A DNA stretch of 64,000 nt, from contig JAIOJX010000004.1 in assembly GCA_022376925.1 (NCBI GenBank), positions 1,488,001 to 1,552,000 on the forward strand, read 5' to 3'. The notes beneath the pieces are model-generated. The model ran no database searches. It was not told where the DNA came from and was given only the letters and a program-made list of their open reading frames with translations. How positions within the stretch are numbered: position 1 is the first letter of the stretch; the number at the start of each line of letters is the position of its first letter. Source of the DNA: Tragulus kanchil (Eukaryota > Chordata > Mammalia > Artiodactyla > Tragulidae). Shown here in pieces: positions 47,110 through 58,271 of this stretch. A program made the translations under genes and the position numbers.

Positions 47110-47639
47110 TTTGCATTCCAGCTTTGCCTGGTATCCAAATGAACCCTTTTATTTCTGTGTGCCTCTGGTAATGACCTCCCCAAATCCGAGTCATGTCAGT
47201 ATCAGAGGTGTCCCTCACCAGTCCTCCTGCCAGTCCCTAGCATATCCCAGGAAACTTCCCTAAGGACAATGATCTATCTATATGATCTTAAACGGTTGAA
47301 TTCCAGATTCCCCACTGTTAGATATGAATATTACCATTGGCTGGACTGACCTGGTGTCAGTTGCTTGCTCTACCATCATTTTATGGATTGATCTTTCCAT
47401 CATGCACCTGTTCTGTTTCTCTATAAATAAATCTATCCTGATGGAGAATTTGTCTTTAGGTATCACCCACTTATCACCAAACTTCAGTTAACCTCTTCAT
47501 ATGTCTCAACCTAGGGCAAATACCTAGTTTTTACATCATGTCTCTAGTTATAGGTTAGTGTCTTATAACATCACTATTATCATGTTTATGATACTCTTGT
47601 GTGCAGTTACTGCCTAATGTATAGTTAAAAAAAAATCCC

Positions 47640-47875
47640 CATGGGACTGAGAATCAAAACATCTGAGTTCTAATTTGGTTCTTTCATATGCCAGTGGTAT
47701 GACTTTAAGCACTAAAAATATCTTTCATAAGCTCTCAAATTTTCACTTCATTTATCTGTAAGTTAGGTTAATAATAGTTGCCCTATTTTGCTGGCTGCTA
47801 TGAGAATTAGATAAAAATGAATGTAAAAGCACAATGTAAACTTTGAAATACCATGTAAATAAACTATTAAAAAGA
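47640..47875 (+). mobile_element. MIR SINE, sense
   Basis: CTGAGTTCTAATTTGGTTCT, ACTTCATTTATCTGTAAGTT, GTTGCCCTATTTTGCTGG, ATGAGAATTAGATAAAAATG and TTTGAAATACCATGTAAAT follow MIR order closely. Confidence 0.85.
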
Positions 47876-48727
47876 GGTCTTATCCCTAGTCAGAGTTGTT
47901 ATCTCATACTGCTTTTCAACCATAAATAGTCATACATATTGTAGATAGTTGGTGAACACTTGTCAGTTTGCAAATACGTAAGTGTTCCTGCAAATCCATT
48001 TGTAAAGCAAAAGGGAACTATTTGCCAATGAACTAAGTAAGGGGTTAGAGGAGATAAAAATATTGACAAAAGAAGAAGAAGTAGAAATTGATGGATTGTG
48101 AACAAGTGCAGAAGTCCTGGTCAGAGTGGAAAGGCAAGAAATACAAATCTAGAGGAGACAAGCAGGTGAGAGAAGCCATGTATCCCAAATGAACCCTTTT
48201 GCATTCCAGCTTTGCCTGGTATCCAAATGAACCCTTTTATTTCTGTGTGCCTCTGGTAATGACCTCCCCAAATCCGAGTCATGTCAGTATCAGAGGTGTC
48301 CCTCACCAGTCCTCCTGCCAGTCCCTAGCATATCCCAGGAAACTTCCCTAAGGACAATGATCTATCTATATGATCTTAAACGGTTGAATTCCAGATTCCC
48401 CACTGTTAGATATGAATATTACCATTGGCTGGACTGACCTGGTGTCAGTTGCTTGCTCTACCATCATTTTATGGATTGATCTTTCCATCATGCACCTGTT
48501 CTGTTTCTCTATAAATAAATCTATCCTGATGGAGAATTTGTCTTTAGGTATCACCCACTTATCACCAAACTTCAGTTAACCTCTTCATATGTCTCAACCT
48601 AGGGCAAATACCTAGTTTTTACATCATGTCTCTAGTTATAGGTTAGTGTCTTATAACATCACTATTATCATGTTTATGATACTCTTGTGTGCAGTTACTG
48701 CCTAATGTATAGTTAAAAAAATCCCCA

Positions 48728-48961
48728 TGGGACTGAGAATCAAAACATCTGAGTTCTAATTTGGTTCTTTCATATGCCAGTGGTATGACTTTAAGCACTA
48801 AAAATATCTTTCATAAGCTCTCAAATTTTCACTTCATTTATCTGTAAGTTAGGTTAATAATAGTTGCCCTATTTTGCTGGCTGCTATGAGAATTAGATAA
48901 AAATGAATGTAAAAGCACAATGTAAACTTTGAAATACCATGTAAATAAACTATTAAAAAGA
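48728..48961 (+). mobile_element. MIR SINE, second copy via duplication 13
   Basis: Same element as 47640-47875 inside the second copy. Confidence 0.85.
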
Positions 48962-49003
48962 GGTCTTATCCCTAGTCAGAGTTGTTATCTCATACTGCTT
49001 TTC

Positions 49004-51190
49004 AACCATAAATAGTCATACATATTGTAGATAGTTGGTGAACACTTGTCAGTTTGCAAATACGTAAGTGTTCCTGCAAATCCATTTGTAAAGCAAAAGG
49101 GAACTATTTGCCAATGAACTAAGTAAGGGGTTAGAGGAGATAAAAATATTGACAAAAGAAGAAGAAGTAGAAATTGATGGATTGTGAACAAGTGCAGAAG
49201 TCCTGGTCAGAGTGGAAAGGCAAGGGAAATACAAATCTAGAGGAGACAGGAGCAGGGGGATGTAAGATGGCATGCCAGTAACACAGTGTTGAAGAGGAAG
49301 AGGAGAAGAAAAGACAGCAGAAAACAGGGAAAGGTGACACTAGAGTCATCAGGGTGGGAAACCCAGAGACTGAGATGAAAATGGACTCCTGGCTCCCCAT
49401 GACTTTCAAGTAGTAGGAAAGAACTGGCTCCCTGAAGCTGTCTTGAGGAAAGCCATCCAGCCTAGCAAATGTATCCTCTGGAGGCAGATGTAGATGATGT
49501 TTTCTCTGTAGGAAGAGATGGAGACAGCAACTGGGCAAACAAAGAAACAGGATGTTGAGCTGCGGCACAGAAAATGAGAGAAAGAGTAAAGGGACAGAGG
49601 GCAAACTTAACAGTCTGTAAAATTAAACTTATTGCCAGACCTGATTATTAAAATATGGTGTAATTTGATGCAGTCTCAACATGGTTGCTTTTTTCACCGA
49701 AATATAAAATAATCTGGATTGAATTGATGATTAAATCTAATTTAACCAATTTACTGGACATACTTAAAATAAGGATTAGAATTTTTGAGCAGAAGCAGGT
49801 GTCTCCTTTCTAGGACACCTCAATCGGAATTCTGATACATGGGAAAAGTTTCAACTCTCTTAAGGACTCTGAAGGACCATAATTATGCTAACATTAACAG
49901 CAAGAAGAAAACAGAAGTGATGCAGTTAATGCATTTCTTATTAGAGGGAAGGAAGAATTCCTGGAGACAGGCAAAGAGAAACAGAATGCCTGTTGAAAAG
50001 GGGCTGATCTCTTTGGATCACAGAGCACTCGGTGTCCTCTCTCTGGGAAGACACAGGCTTTCTTTCTCAGAGCTGACCATCTGTATTGTTTCCCAGTAAC
50101 CATAAATAGTCATACATATTGTAGATAGTTGGTGAACACTTGTCAGTTTGCAAATACGTAAGTGTTCCTGCAAATCCATTTGTAAAGCAAAAGGGAACTA
50201 TTTGCCAATGAACTAAGTAAGGGGTTAGAGGAGATAAAAATATTGACAAAAGAAGAAGAAGTAGAAATTGATGGATTGTGAACAAGTGCAGAAGTCCTGG
50301 TCAGAGTGGAAAGGCAAGGGAAATACAAATCTAGAGGAGACAGGAGCAGGGGGATGTAAGATGGCATGCCAGTAACACAGTGTTGAAGAGGAAGAGGAGA
50401 AGAAAAGACAGCAGAAAACAGGGAAAGGTGACACTAGAGTCATCAGGGTGGGAAACCCAGAGACTGAGATGAAAATGGACTCCTGGCTCCCCATGACTTT
50501 CAAGTAGTAGGAAAGAACTGGCTCCTGAAGCTGTCTTGAGGAAAGCCATCCAGCCTAGCAAATGTATCCTCTGGAGGCAGATGTAGATGATGTTTTCTCT
50601 GTAGGAAGAGATGGAGACAGCAACTGGGCAAACAAAGAAACAGGATGTTGAGCTGCGGCACAGAAAATGAGAGAAAGAGTAAAGGGACAGAGGGCAAACT
50701 TAACAGTCTGTAAAATTAAACTTATTGCCAGACCTGATTATTAAAATATGGTGTAATTTGATGCAGTCTCAACATGGTTGCTTTTTTCACCGAAATATAA
50801 AATAATCTGGATTGAATTGATGATTAAATCTAATTTAACCAATTTACTGGACATACTTAAAATAAGGATTAGAATTTTTGAGCAGAAGCAGGTGTCTCCT
50901 TTCTAGGACACCTCAATCGGAATTCTGATACATGGGAAAAGTTTCAACTCTCTTAAGGACTCTGAAGGACCATAATTATGCTAACATTAACAGCAAGAAG
51001 AAAACAGAAGTGATGCAGTTAATGCATTTCTTATTAGAGGGAAGGAAGAATTCCTGGAGACAGGCAAAGAGAAACAGAATGCCTGTTGAAAAGGGGCTGA
51101 TCTCTTTGGATCACAGAGCACTCGGTGTCCTCTCTCTGGGAAGACACAGGCTTTCTTTCTCAGAGCTGACCATCTGTATTGTTTCCCAGT
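49004..51190. repeat. Tandem duplication 14 (about 1.09-kb unit)
   Basis: Copy 1 is 49004-50097 and copy 2 is 50098-51190, abutting with no spacer. The only clear indel is GGCTCCCTGAAGC against GGCTCCTGAAGC. Chained to duplications 13 and 15, so stretches at both ends occur three times. The unit has purine-rich strands that give long minus-strand frames (up to 157 codons at 49131-49604); one base change breaks that frame in copy 2, so it is not a conserved coding sequence. Confidence 0.95.
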
Positions 51191-51444
51191 GACACAAGGC
51201 ATGGTCCATAAAGCTCTCAGCATAGTATTCAGAACAAAGAAAGTATTAGGAACTCAAAGCTGTGGTAGTACAGACAGTAGGAATCATAGAATTGCTAATA
51301 ATAGCTGAAGCAGTGGTACAAGTTGTAGAAGTAAATGAGTAATGGTGGACTTAAAACTTAACTTAGTAATATTGAAAATCCATTCCTGCAGTGCAGCAAT
51401 GCTGAGGAAGTTGCAGTACAGGACTAATGAGTCAGAGCTCAGGG

Positions 51445-51640
51445 GTCTTCCTCAGTTTGGATCCCCCACTCCACCATGCATTAGCTGTATGAACTTTGGC
51501 AAGTTAATTAATATTTTCTATGTCTCAATGTTGCTACCTATAAAATGAAGATGATAAATGCACCCTCTTCATAGAATTGTTCTATGGAATGGATGAAAAA
51601 TCAATAAAGCACTTATGAAGGATTTAGCACATCACCTTCA
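51445..51640 (+). mobile_element. MIR SINE, sense
   Basis: CATGCATTAGCTGTATGAAC, TTTGGCAAGTTAATTAATAT, TATAAAATGAAGATGATAAA and AATAAAGCACTTATGAAGG follow the MIR pattern. Confidence 0.8.
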
Positions 51641-51656
51641 TTATTTTTGTATTTTA

Positions 51657-51971
51657 TTTATTTATTTATTTATTTAATTTTATTTTTGGCTGTGCCAGGA
51701 GGTCTCTGTCACTGTACGGGCTTTTCTCTAGTTGCAGAGGGTGGAGCTACTCTCTAGTTGCAGTGGCTTCTCCTGTTGTGGTGCATGGGCTCTAGAGTGT
51801 GTGTGCAGGCTTCAGTAGTTGAAGCTCCCAGGCACCAGAGCACAGGCTCAATAGTTGTGGCACATGAGCTTAGTTCCTCTGAGGTATGTGAGATCTTCCT
51901 GGATCAGGGGGAGAACTCTTGTCTTCTGCATTGGCAGCTGGAGTCCTTACCACTGAGCCATCAGGAAGCCC
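51657..51971 (-). mobile_element. CHR-type SINE, reverse, with (TTTA)n tail
   Basis: A (TTTA)n tail is followed by TTTTTGGCTGTGCCAGGAGG, GCTCCCAGGCACCAGAGCAC, ATAGTTGTGGCACATGAGCT, TATGTGAGATCTTCCTGG, CTGCATTGGCAGCTGGAG and GAGCCATCAGGAAGCCC: a reverse CHR SINE of a different subtype from those at 15, 21 and 30 kb. Confidence 0.9.
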
Positions 51972-52556
51972 GGCACCTACATTATTGAGTGTTCAGTCCC
52001 GTTAATGAGACAGCAGGAATGGCGGTGGTGATGGCCACACTGCAAAGAGTCCATCCCAGGTAAAGGGGCCACTGACTTGTCACTAGCGGTCCCAAGCCAT
52101 GAAATCTGTAAGCAGCCCCACCTGAGAGACCTTTTCAACTTCAAATAGAGAACTGGTATTCTTTCCACCCTCCAATCTCCTCTCTAAATCACATAGCGAG
52201 GCCTGTTGAAAAGGGGCTGATCGATCAGAGCACTCGGTGTCCTCTCTCTGGGAAGACACAGGCTTTCTTTCTCAGAGCTGACCATCTGTATTGTTTCCCA
52301 GTGACACAAGGCATGGTCCATAAAGCTCTCAGCATAGTATTCAGAACAAAGAAAGTATTAGGAACTCAAAGCTGTGGTAGTACAGACAGTAGGAATCATA
52401 GAATTGCTAATAATAGCTGAAGCAGTGGTACAAGTTGTAGAAGTAAATGAGTAATGGTGGACTTAAAACTTAACTTAGTAATATTGAAAATCCATTCCTG
52501 CAGTGCAGCAATGCTGAGGAAGTTGCAGTACAGGACTAATGAGTCAGAGCTCAGGG

Positions 52557-52752
52557 GTCTTCCTCAGTTTGGATCCCCGACTCCACCATGCATTAGCTGT
52601 ATGAACTTTGGCAAGTTAATTAATATTTTCTATGTCTCAATGTTGCTACCTATAAAATGAAGATGATAAATGCACCCTCTTCATAGAATTGTTCTATGGA
52701 ATGGATGAAAAATCAATAAAGCACTTATGAAGGATTTAGCACATCACCTTCA
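52557..52752 (+). mobile_element. MIR SINE, second copy via duplication 15
   Basis: Same as 51445-51640 at offset 1112. Confidence 0.8.
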
Positions 52753-52768
52753 TTATTTTTGTATTTTA

Positions 52769-53087
52769 TTTATTTATTTATTTATTTAATTTTATTTTTG
52801 GCTGTGCCAGGAGGTCTCTGTCACTGTACGGGCTTTTCTCTAGTTGCAGAGGGTGGAGCTACTCTCTAGTTGCAGTGGCTTCTCCTGTTGTGGTGCATGG
52901 GCTCTAGAGTGTGTGTGCAGGCTTCAGTAGTTGAAGCTCCCAGGCACCAGAGCACAGGCTCAATAGTTGTGGCACATGAGCTTAGTTCCTCTGAGGTATG
53001 TGAGATCTTCCTGGATCAGGGGCAGAACTCTTGTCTTCTGCATTGGCAGCTGGAGTCCTTACCACTGAGCCATCAGGGAAGCCCGGC
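52769..53087 (-). mobile_element. CHR SINE, second copy via duplication 15
   Basis: Same as 51657-51971. It differs by AGGGGGAGAAC against AGGGGCAGAAC and one extra G near the end (ATCAGGGAAGCCC), the latter closer to the family consensus. Confidence 0.9.
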
Positions 53088-53545
53088 ACCTACATTATTG
53101 AGTGTTCAGTCCCCGTTAATGAGACAGCAGGAATGGCGGTGGTGATGGCCACACTGCAAAAGAGTCCATCCCAGGTAAAGGGGCCACTGACTTGTCACTA
53201 GCGGTCCCAAGCCATGAAATCTGTAAGCAGCCCCACCTGAGAGACCTTTTCAACTTCAAATAGAGAACTGGTATTCTTTCCACCCTCCAATCTCCTCTCT
53301 AAATCACATAGCCTCAGAATCCATAACTGCAAGTGAAATTCAGTATGTGTGTGGGGGGGTGGTGGGAGGCAGAGGTGTTGGCTGTTAATATCTACTGGAA
53401 GGAAACCTGTTTTTGACAAGCCTTCAGTTTTAAAGAAATCTTGTCTAAAGAATTGTAAAGTAAAAATATAAAGGCTTTCTCAATTTCAGTTAAATTTTTA
53501 CCTCCAGCACCATAATGTCAGACAGTGTACTAAATACTGGCTGCA

Positions 53546-53776
53546 TGAAATCCAGGCTTCCCAGGTGGCTCAGTGGCAAAGAAGAATTCATGTGCAATGC
53601 AGGAGACACAAGCTTGATCCCTGAGTCAGGAAGATCCCCTGGAGAAGGAAATGTCCATCCATCCCAGATTCTTATCTAGGATATCCCATGGACAGAGGGG
53701 CCTGGCCAGTTACATTCCATGTCCAGCAAAAGCTGGACACGACTTAGCAACTAAACAACAACAATGTGAAATCCAG
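53546..53776 (+). mobile_element. Bov-tA type SINE with target-site duplication
   Basis: GCTTCCCAGGTGGCTCAGTG, ATGTGCAATGCAGGAGACA, CAGGAAGATCCCCTGGAG, CCCATGGACAGAGGGGCCTG and GGACACGACTTAGCAACTAA mark the body. TGAAATCCAG flanks it at 53546-53555 and 53767-53776. Confidence 0.92.
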
Positions 53777-54663
53777 CTGAGGAGACAGATCTCTTAAACA
53801 AATAACCACAATCAAATTTAACAGTTACAAACAATTGATAACAGCAATTTGAATACAGAGCTCTGGCAGCATCGAGGGCAGGTCAGGAAGGCTTGTGGGT
53901 CTGTAGATGAGTTTGCATTTGAAGTGTGAATAGGAACTTAATAAAAGATAGGAATGGGCACCATCAGACTTAAGCTGTAGAAATATGTCCAATCTCTGAC
54001 TGCTACGTGATTGGAGGTGGGACAGCCATAGTCAAGAAAGGAATTCGGTGATCCAATTGCACAGAAAAGATATGGTGAGTCTAATGACAGAAACAACAGG
54101 AAGGGAAGGAGAGGGTTGCAGAGTCAAAGCTACATAATTCTAAACAAAACAGTGCTAAAATTAAGCTGGTGTAAAAGGTTATTAGTTATTTTTTCCCACA
54201 GAGTTACCATTACTGTCCGAGTTTGATTCAGTCCCGAATGAGACAGCAGGAATGGCGGTGGTGATGGCCACACTGCAAAGAGTCCATCCCAGGTAAAGGG
54301 GCCACTGACTTGTCACTAGCGGTCCCAAGCCATGAAATCTGTAAGCAGCCCCACCTGAGAGACCTTTTCAACTTCAAATAGAGAACTGGTATTCTTTCCA
54401 CCCTCCAATCTCCTCTCTAAATCACATAGCCTCAGAATCCATAACTGCAAGTGAAATTCAGTATGTGTGTGGGGGGGTGGTGGGAGGCAGAGGTGTTGGC
54501 TGTTAATATCTACTGGAAGGAAACCTGTTTTTGACAAGCCTTCAGTTTTAAAGAAATCTTGTCTAAAGAATTGTAAAGTAAAAATATAAAGGCTTTCTCA
54601 ATTTCAGTTAAATTTTAGCCTCCAGCACCATAATGTCAGACAGTGTACTAAATACTGGCTGCA

Positions 54664-54894
54664 TGAAATCCAGGCTTCCCAGGTGGCTCAGTGGCAAAGA
54701 AGAATTCATGTGCAATGCAGGAGACACAAGCTTGATCCCTGAGTCAGGAAGATCCCCTGGAGAAGGAAATGTCCATCCATCCCAGATTCTTATCTAGGAT
54801 ATCCCATGGACAGAGGGGCCTGGCCAGTTACATTCCATGTCCAGCAAAAGCTGGACACGACTTAGCAACTAAACAACAACAATGTGAAATCCAG
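54664..54894 (+). mobile_element. Bov-tA SINE, second copy via duplication 16
   Basis: Same element and same flanking TGAAATCCAG pair as 53546-53776, at offset 1118. Confidence 0.92.
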
Positions 54895-55325
54895 CTGAGG
54901 AGACAGATCTCTTAAACAAATAACCACAATCAAATTTAACAGTTACAAACAATTGATAACAGCAATTTGAATACAGAGCTCTGGCAGCATCGAGGGCAGG
55001 TCAGGAAGGCTTGTGGGTCTGTAGATGAGTTTGCATTTGAAGTGTGAATAGGAACTTAATAAAAGATAGGGAATGGGCACCATCAGACTTAAGCTGTAGA
55101 AATATGTCCAATCTCTGACTGCTACGTGATTGGAGGTGGGACAGCCATAGTCAAGAAAGGAATTCGGTGATCCAATTGCACAGAAAAGATATGGTGAGTC
55201 TAATGACAGAAACAACAGGAAGGGAAGGAGAGGGTTGCAGAGTCAAAGCTACATAATTCTAAACAAAACAGTGCTAAAATTAAGCTGGTGTAAAAGGTTA
55301 TTAGTTATTTTTTTTCCCACAGAGT

Positions 55326-56103
55326 AAAACCTCATCAGTTCAGTGTAATTGAATAGAAGCATGTCACAATTAATCAAATATGACTTACACATTTTTAAAA
55401 AACATGACTAACTGCTTAGGGTTTTTTTTTTTTTTTTGACTAGGTGAGATACTTTAAATACCTTTCAACTTCCCTGCTATTAATCACCAACGTGAATAGT
55501 CCTGCAAACAATTAAAGTGGGGTACTTGGAAGCAAAGTTCTTTTCTGAAGTGGATGTAAGCTTTTTCTCTTCTGCTTTTCTTTCTACAAATGTGCTTGCC
55601 AGATTCCAAAGCTGATCTTTGCCCACAGTGAATTCCTCTTTCGCTGGTGTAAAAAGTTATAACCCTGACCTCAGGCTGATTGCCCAGAGAACTGATCTGA
55701 GAGGCCTATAAAATCTTTCAGCAAGCTAAAAGACTGGTTGGCTGGTACTTCTTCCCATCAATTAGGAGTGTCAAGCTGGATAGCTATCAACAACACATAG
55801 GGAATAACAAGTTTGTAGTTAAAAACGGAAATCTGCCAAATTTGCCTGATTCTCACGATTCTTTAGGGCAACTAAGTTTACTTTCAAAACTTCTGTCAGT
55901 GATACAATGACCAAATTCCATCCAATCCCATGACAAGTCACCAAAACATTCCCTTTTAGGGAGAGAATTCTATCTTAGCTTCTACAAAAGTACTACATTG
56001 GTTGAAATCCTCAATTATAATAGCCTGTCTAAAACTCACACTAAATCAATGCACTATTTATTTTCCAAATACTTGTGCATTTCTTACACCATAGCCCTCA
56101 TCA
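55326..56103. other. unique DNA, nothing recognised
   Basis: Apart from a poly-T run near 55423-55437, no gene or named repeat could be supported. Confidence 0.5.
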
Positions 56104-58271
56104 GTCATAAGCAGTTTATTTACCATGAAAAATATTAGACTCATTTCTCACAATCACACTGACTACAAATGAACATATGAAGGAAATAACTTCGTACTTC
56201 CAGATGTACAGCAGGTGACTTGCTCCCACAAGCTTTCTGAGCTTAGAAATAAGGTCATAGTTGTAACTTTTATACACATCCTAATTGTGCAAAATGTCCT
56301 TATTACTTGCAAGTTAGAGTATGAATTAATCCCTGAAACCTCAAGAAGGAAGACATTTCATTATACAGGCAGTCTCCTTGCAATTATTATTTAGAGAGCT
56401 ACATTCATTTTCCCCTTGTCTAGAAGATCATTAGAGTTCCGGGGGTCAATTTCTAATCCTTTCAATCCATCATGCATCAGGCGGGATTAGAATCTTTCCC
56501 TAAACATTTCCCTTCTGAGCTCCACACTAATTTAGTCAACTTTCTATTGGTTGTTTATCGCCAAAATGTCTCCCAGCTTCCTCTCTCCGTTTCCATCAGC
56601 TCCAAACTATGCTGGATTTCTCTAGACACCCTACTTCTCAAAATGTCAGCTTCAAAACGTCTTCATCTTCTTCCTCACTCAGTCACTTTCTACCGGAATT
56701 TTACTTCTTTACTTCCTTTAGAATTTGCGTCATCTTCCTCTGTCCCTGCTCCCTCAGTCTTAGTGCTGGTGCTCATCCATGGCTCGCTGGACCAGCGAAA
56801 CAGTCTCCTGAGTCTGGAGCCCCTCCCTCCCTCCTGTCATCCACTGTAATCCAGTCTGCACTCAGTCACTCTCCCGTAGTACCTGACATAACTCTTCCCT
56901 CTTCTGGGCAGACTGATCACATTTTTGGACCTTCCATATCTAGTTTTCTTCACTTACTATTTACTAATGTTTTTATATATGTTGAAAAAGCAACTTAGGA
57001 GTTCAATATTACCTACACATAACATTATCTTCTAGAATTCAACTCTTGAGAGCTTGGATTGCAATAATTAAATGTAATAAACAATGGTGATGTTTGAGAT
57101 AGGGTAAGCCTAAGAAAGCCAGGTACACTGTTAAGAGTGAGACTTTACAATAAATATACATCTATATCTGTTATGCAAAAGGTTTATGAATAGGTCATAA
57201 GCAGTTTATTTACCATGAAAATATTAGACTCATTTCTCACAATCACACTGACTACAAATGAACATATGAAGGAAATAACTTCGTACTTCCAGATGACAGC
57301 AGGTGACTTGCTCCCACAAGCTTTCTGAGCTTAGAAATAAGGTCATAGTTGTAACTTTTATACACATCCTAATTGTGCAAAATGTCCTTATTACTTGCAA
57401 GTTAGAGTATGAATTAATCCCTGAAACCTCAAGAAGGAAGACATTTCATTATACAGGCAGTCTCCTTGCAATTATTATTTAGAGAGCTACATTCATTTTC
57501 CCCTTGTCTAGAAGATCATTAGAGTTCCGGGGGTCAATTTCTAATCCTTTCAATCCATCATGCATCAGGCGGGATTAGAATCTTTCCCTAAACATTTCCC
57601 TTCTGAGCTCCACACTAATTTAGTCAACTTTCTATTGGTTGTTTATCGCCAAAATGTCTCCCAGCTTCCTCTCTCCGTTTCCATCAGCTCCAAACTATGC
57701 TGGATTTCTCTAGACACCCTACTTCTCAAAATGTCAGCTTCAAAACGTCTTCATCTTCTTCCTCACTCAGTCACTTTCTACCGGAATTTTACTTCTTTAC
57801 TTCCTTTAGAATTTGCGTCATCTTCCTCTGTCCCTGCTCCCTCAGTCTTAGTGCTGGTGCTCATCCATGGCTCGCTGGACCAGCGAAACAGTCTCCTGAG
57901 TCTGGAGCCCCTCCCTCCCTCCTGTCATCCACTGTAATCCAGTCTGCACTCAGTCACTCTCCCGTAGTACCTGACATAACTCTTCCCTCTTCTGGGCAGA
58001 CTGATCACATTTTTGGACCTTCCATATCTAGTTTTCTTCACTTACTATTTACTAATGTTTTTATATATGTTGAAAAAGCAACTTAGGAGTTCAATATTAC
58101 CTACACATAACATTATCTTCTAGAATTCAACTCTTGAGAGCTTGGATTGCAATAATTAAATGTAATAAACAATGGTGATGTTTGAGATAGGGTAAGCCTA
58201 AGAAAGCCAGGTACACTGTTAAGAGTGAGACTTTACAATAAATATACATCTATATCTGTTATGCAAAAGGT
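56104..58271. repeat. Tandem duplication 17 (about 1.08-kb unit)
   Basis: Copy 1 is 56104-57183 and copy 2 is 57194-58271, spacer TTATGAATAG. Two single-base losses near the start of copy 2 (ATGAAAATATT, AGATGACAGCAGG) move the offset from 1090 to 1088. Overlapping frames of 125 and 129 codons (56472-56849, 56609-56998) lie in pyrimidine-rich DNA. They have no recognisable domain, and their identity in the second copy says nothing about selection. Confidence 0.95.

Larger units (their letters stand above)
47110..49275. repeat. Tandem duplication 13 (about 1.07-kb unit)
   Basis: Copy 1 is 47110 to about 48182 and copy 2 is 48198-49275, offset 1088 then 1086 after a poly-A change. The end of copy 1 is degraded (GGCAAGAAATACAAATC against GGCAAGGGAAATACAAATC; GACAAGCAGGTGAG against GACAGGAGCAGGGG). 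The spacer carries a stutter of the unit, ATCCCAAATGAACCCTTTT. Confidence 0.94.
51081..53312. repeat. Tandem duplication 15 (about 1.12-kb unit)
   Basis: Copy 1 is 51081-52197 and copy 2 is 52201-53312. Copy 2 lacks eight bases within its first 40 (CTGATCGATCAGAGC against CTGATCTCTTTGGATCACAG), so the offset is 1120 then 1112, and late G, C and A insertions bring it to 1115. Three bases separate the copies. Confidence 0.95.
53105..55325. repeat. Tandem duplication 16 (about 1.10-kb unit)
   Basis: Copy 1 is 53105-54204 and copy 2 is 54226-55325, with a 21-base spacer. The start of copy 2 is noisy (CAGTCCCGAATGAGACAGC against CAGTCCCCGTTAATGAGAC). Chained to duplication 15, giving three versions of about 200 bases at 51990, 53105 and 54226. 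Confidence 0.95.

Noticed and set aside
49131..49604. A 157-codon minus-strand frame rich in Leu, Ser and Phe.
   Set aside because: It comes from purine-rich plus-strand DNA that lacks stops on the complement. A one-base difference in the second copy (near 50523) breaks it into separate frames, and no family is recognisable.
56472..56998. Overlapping 125- and 129-codon plus-strand frames.
   Set aside because: They overlap in two frames in low-complexity pyrimidine-rich DNA, with no domain or start context; preservation in the second copy reflects duplication 17.
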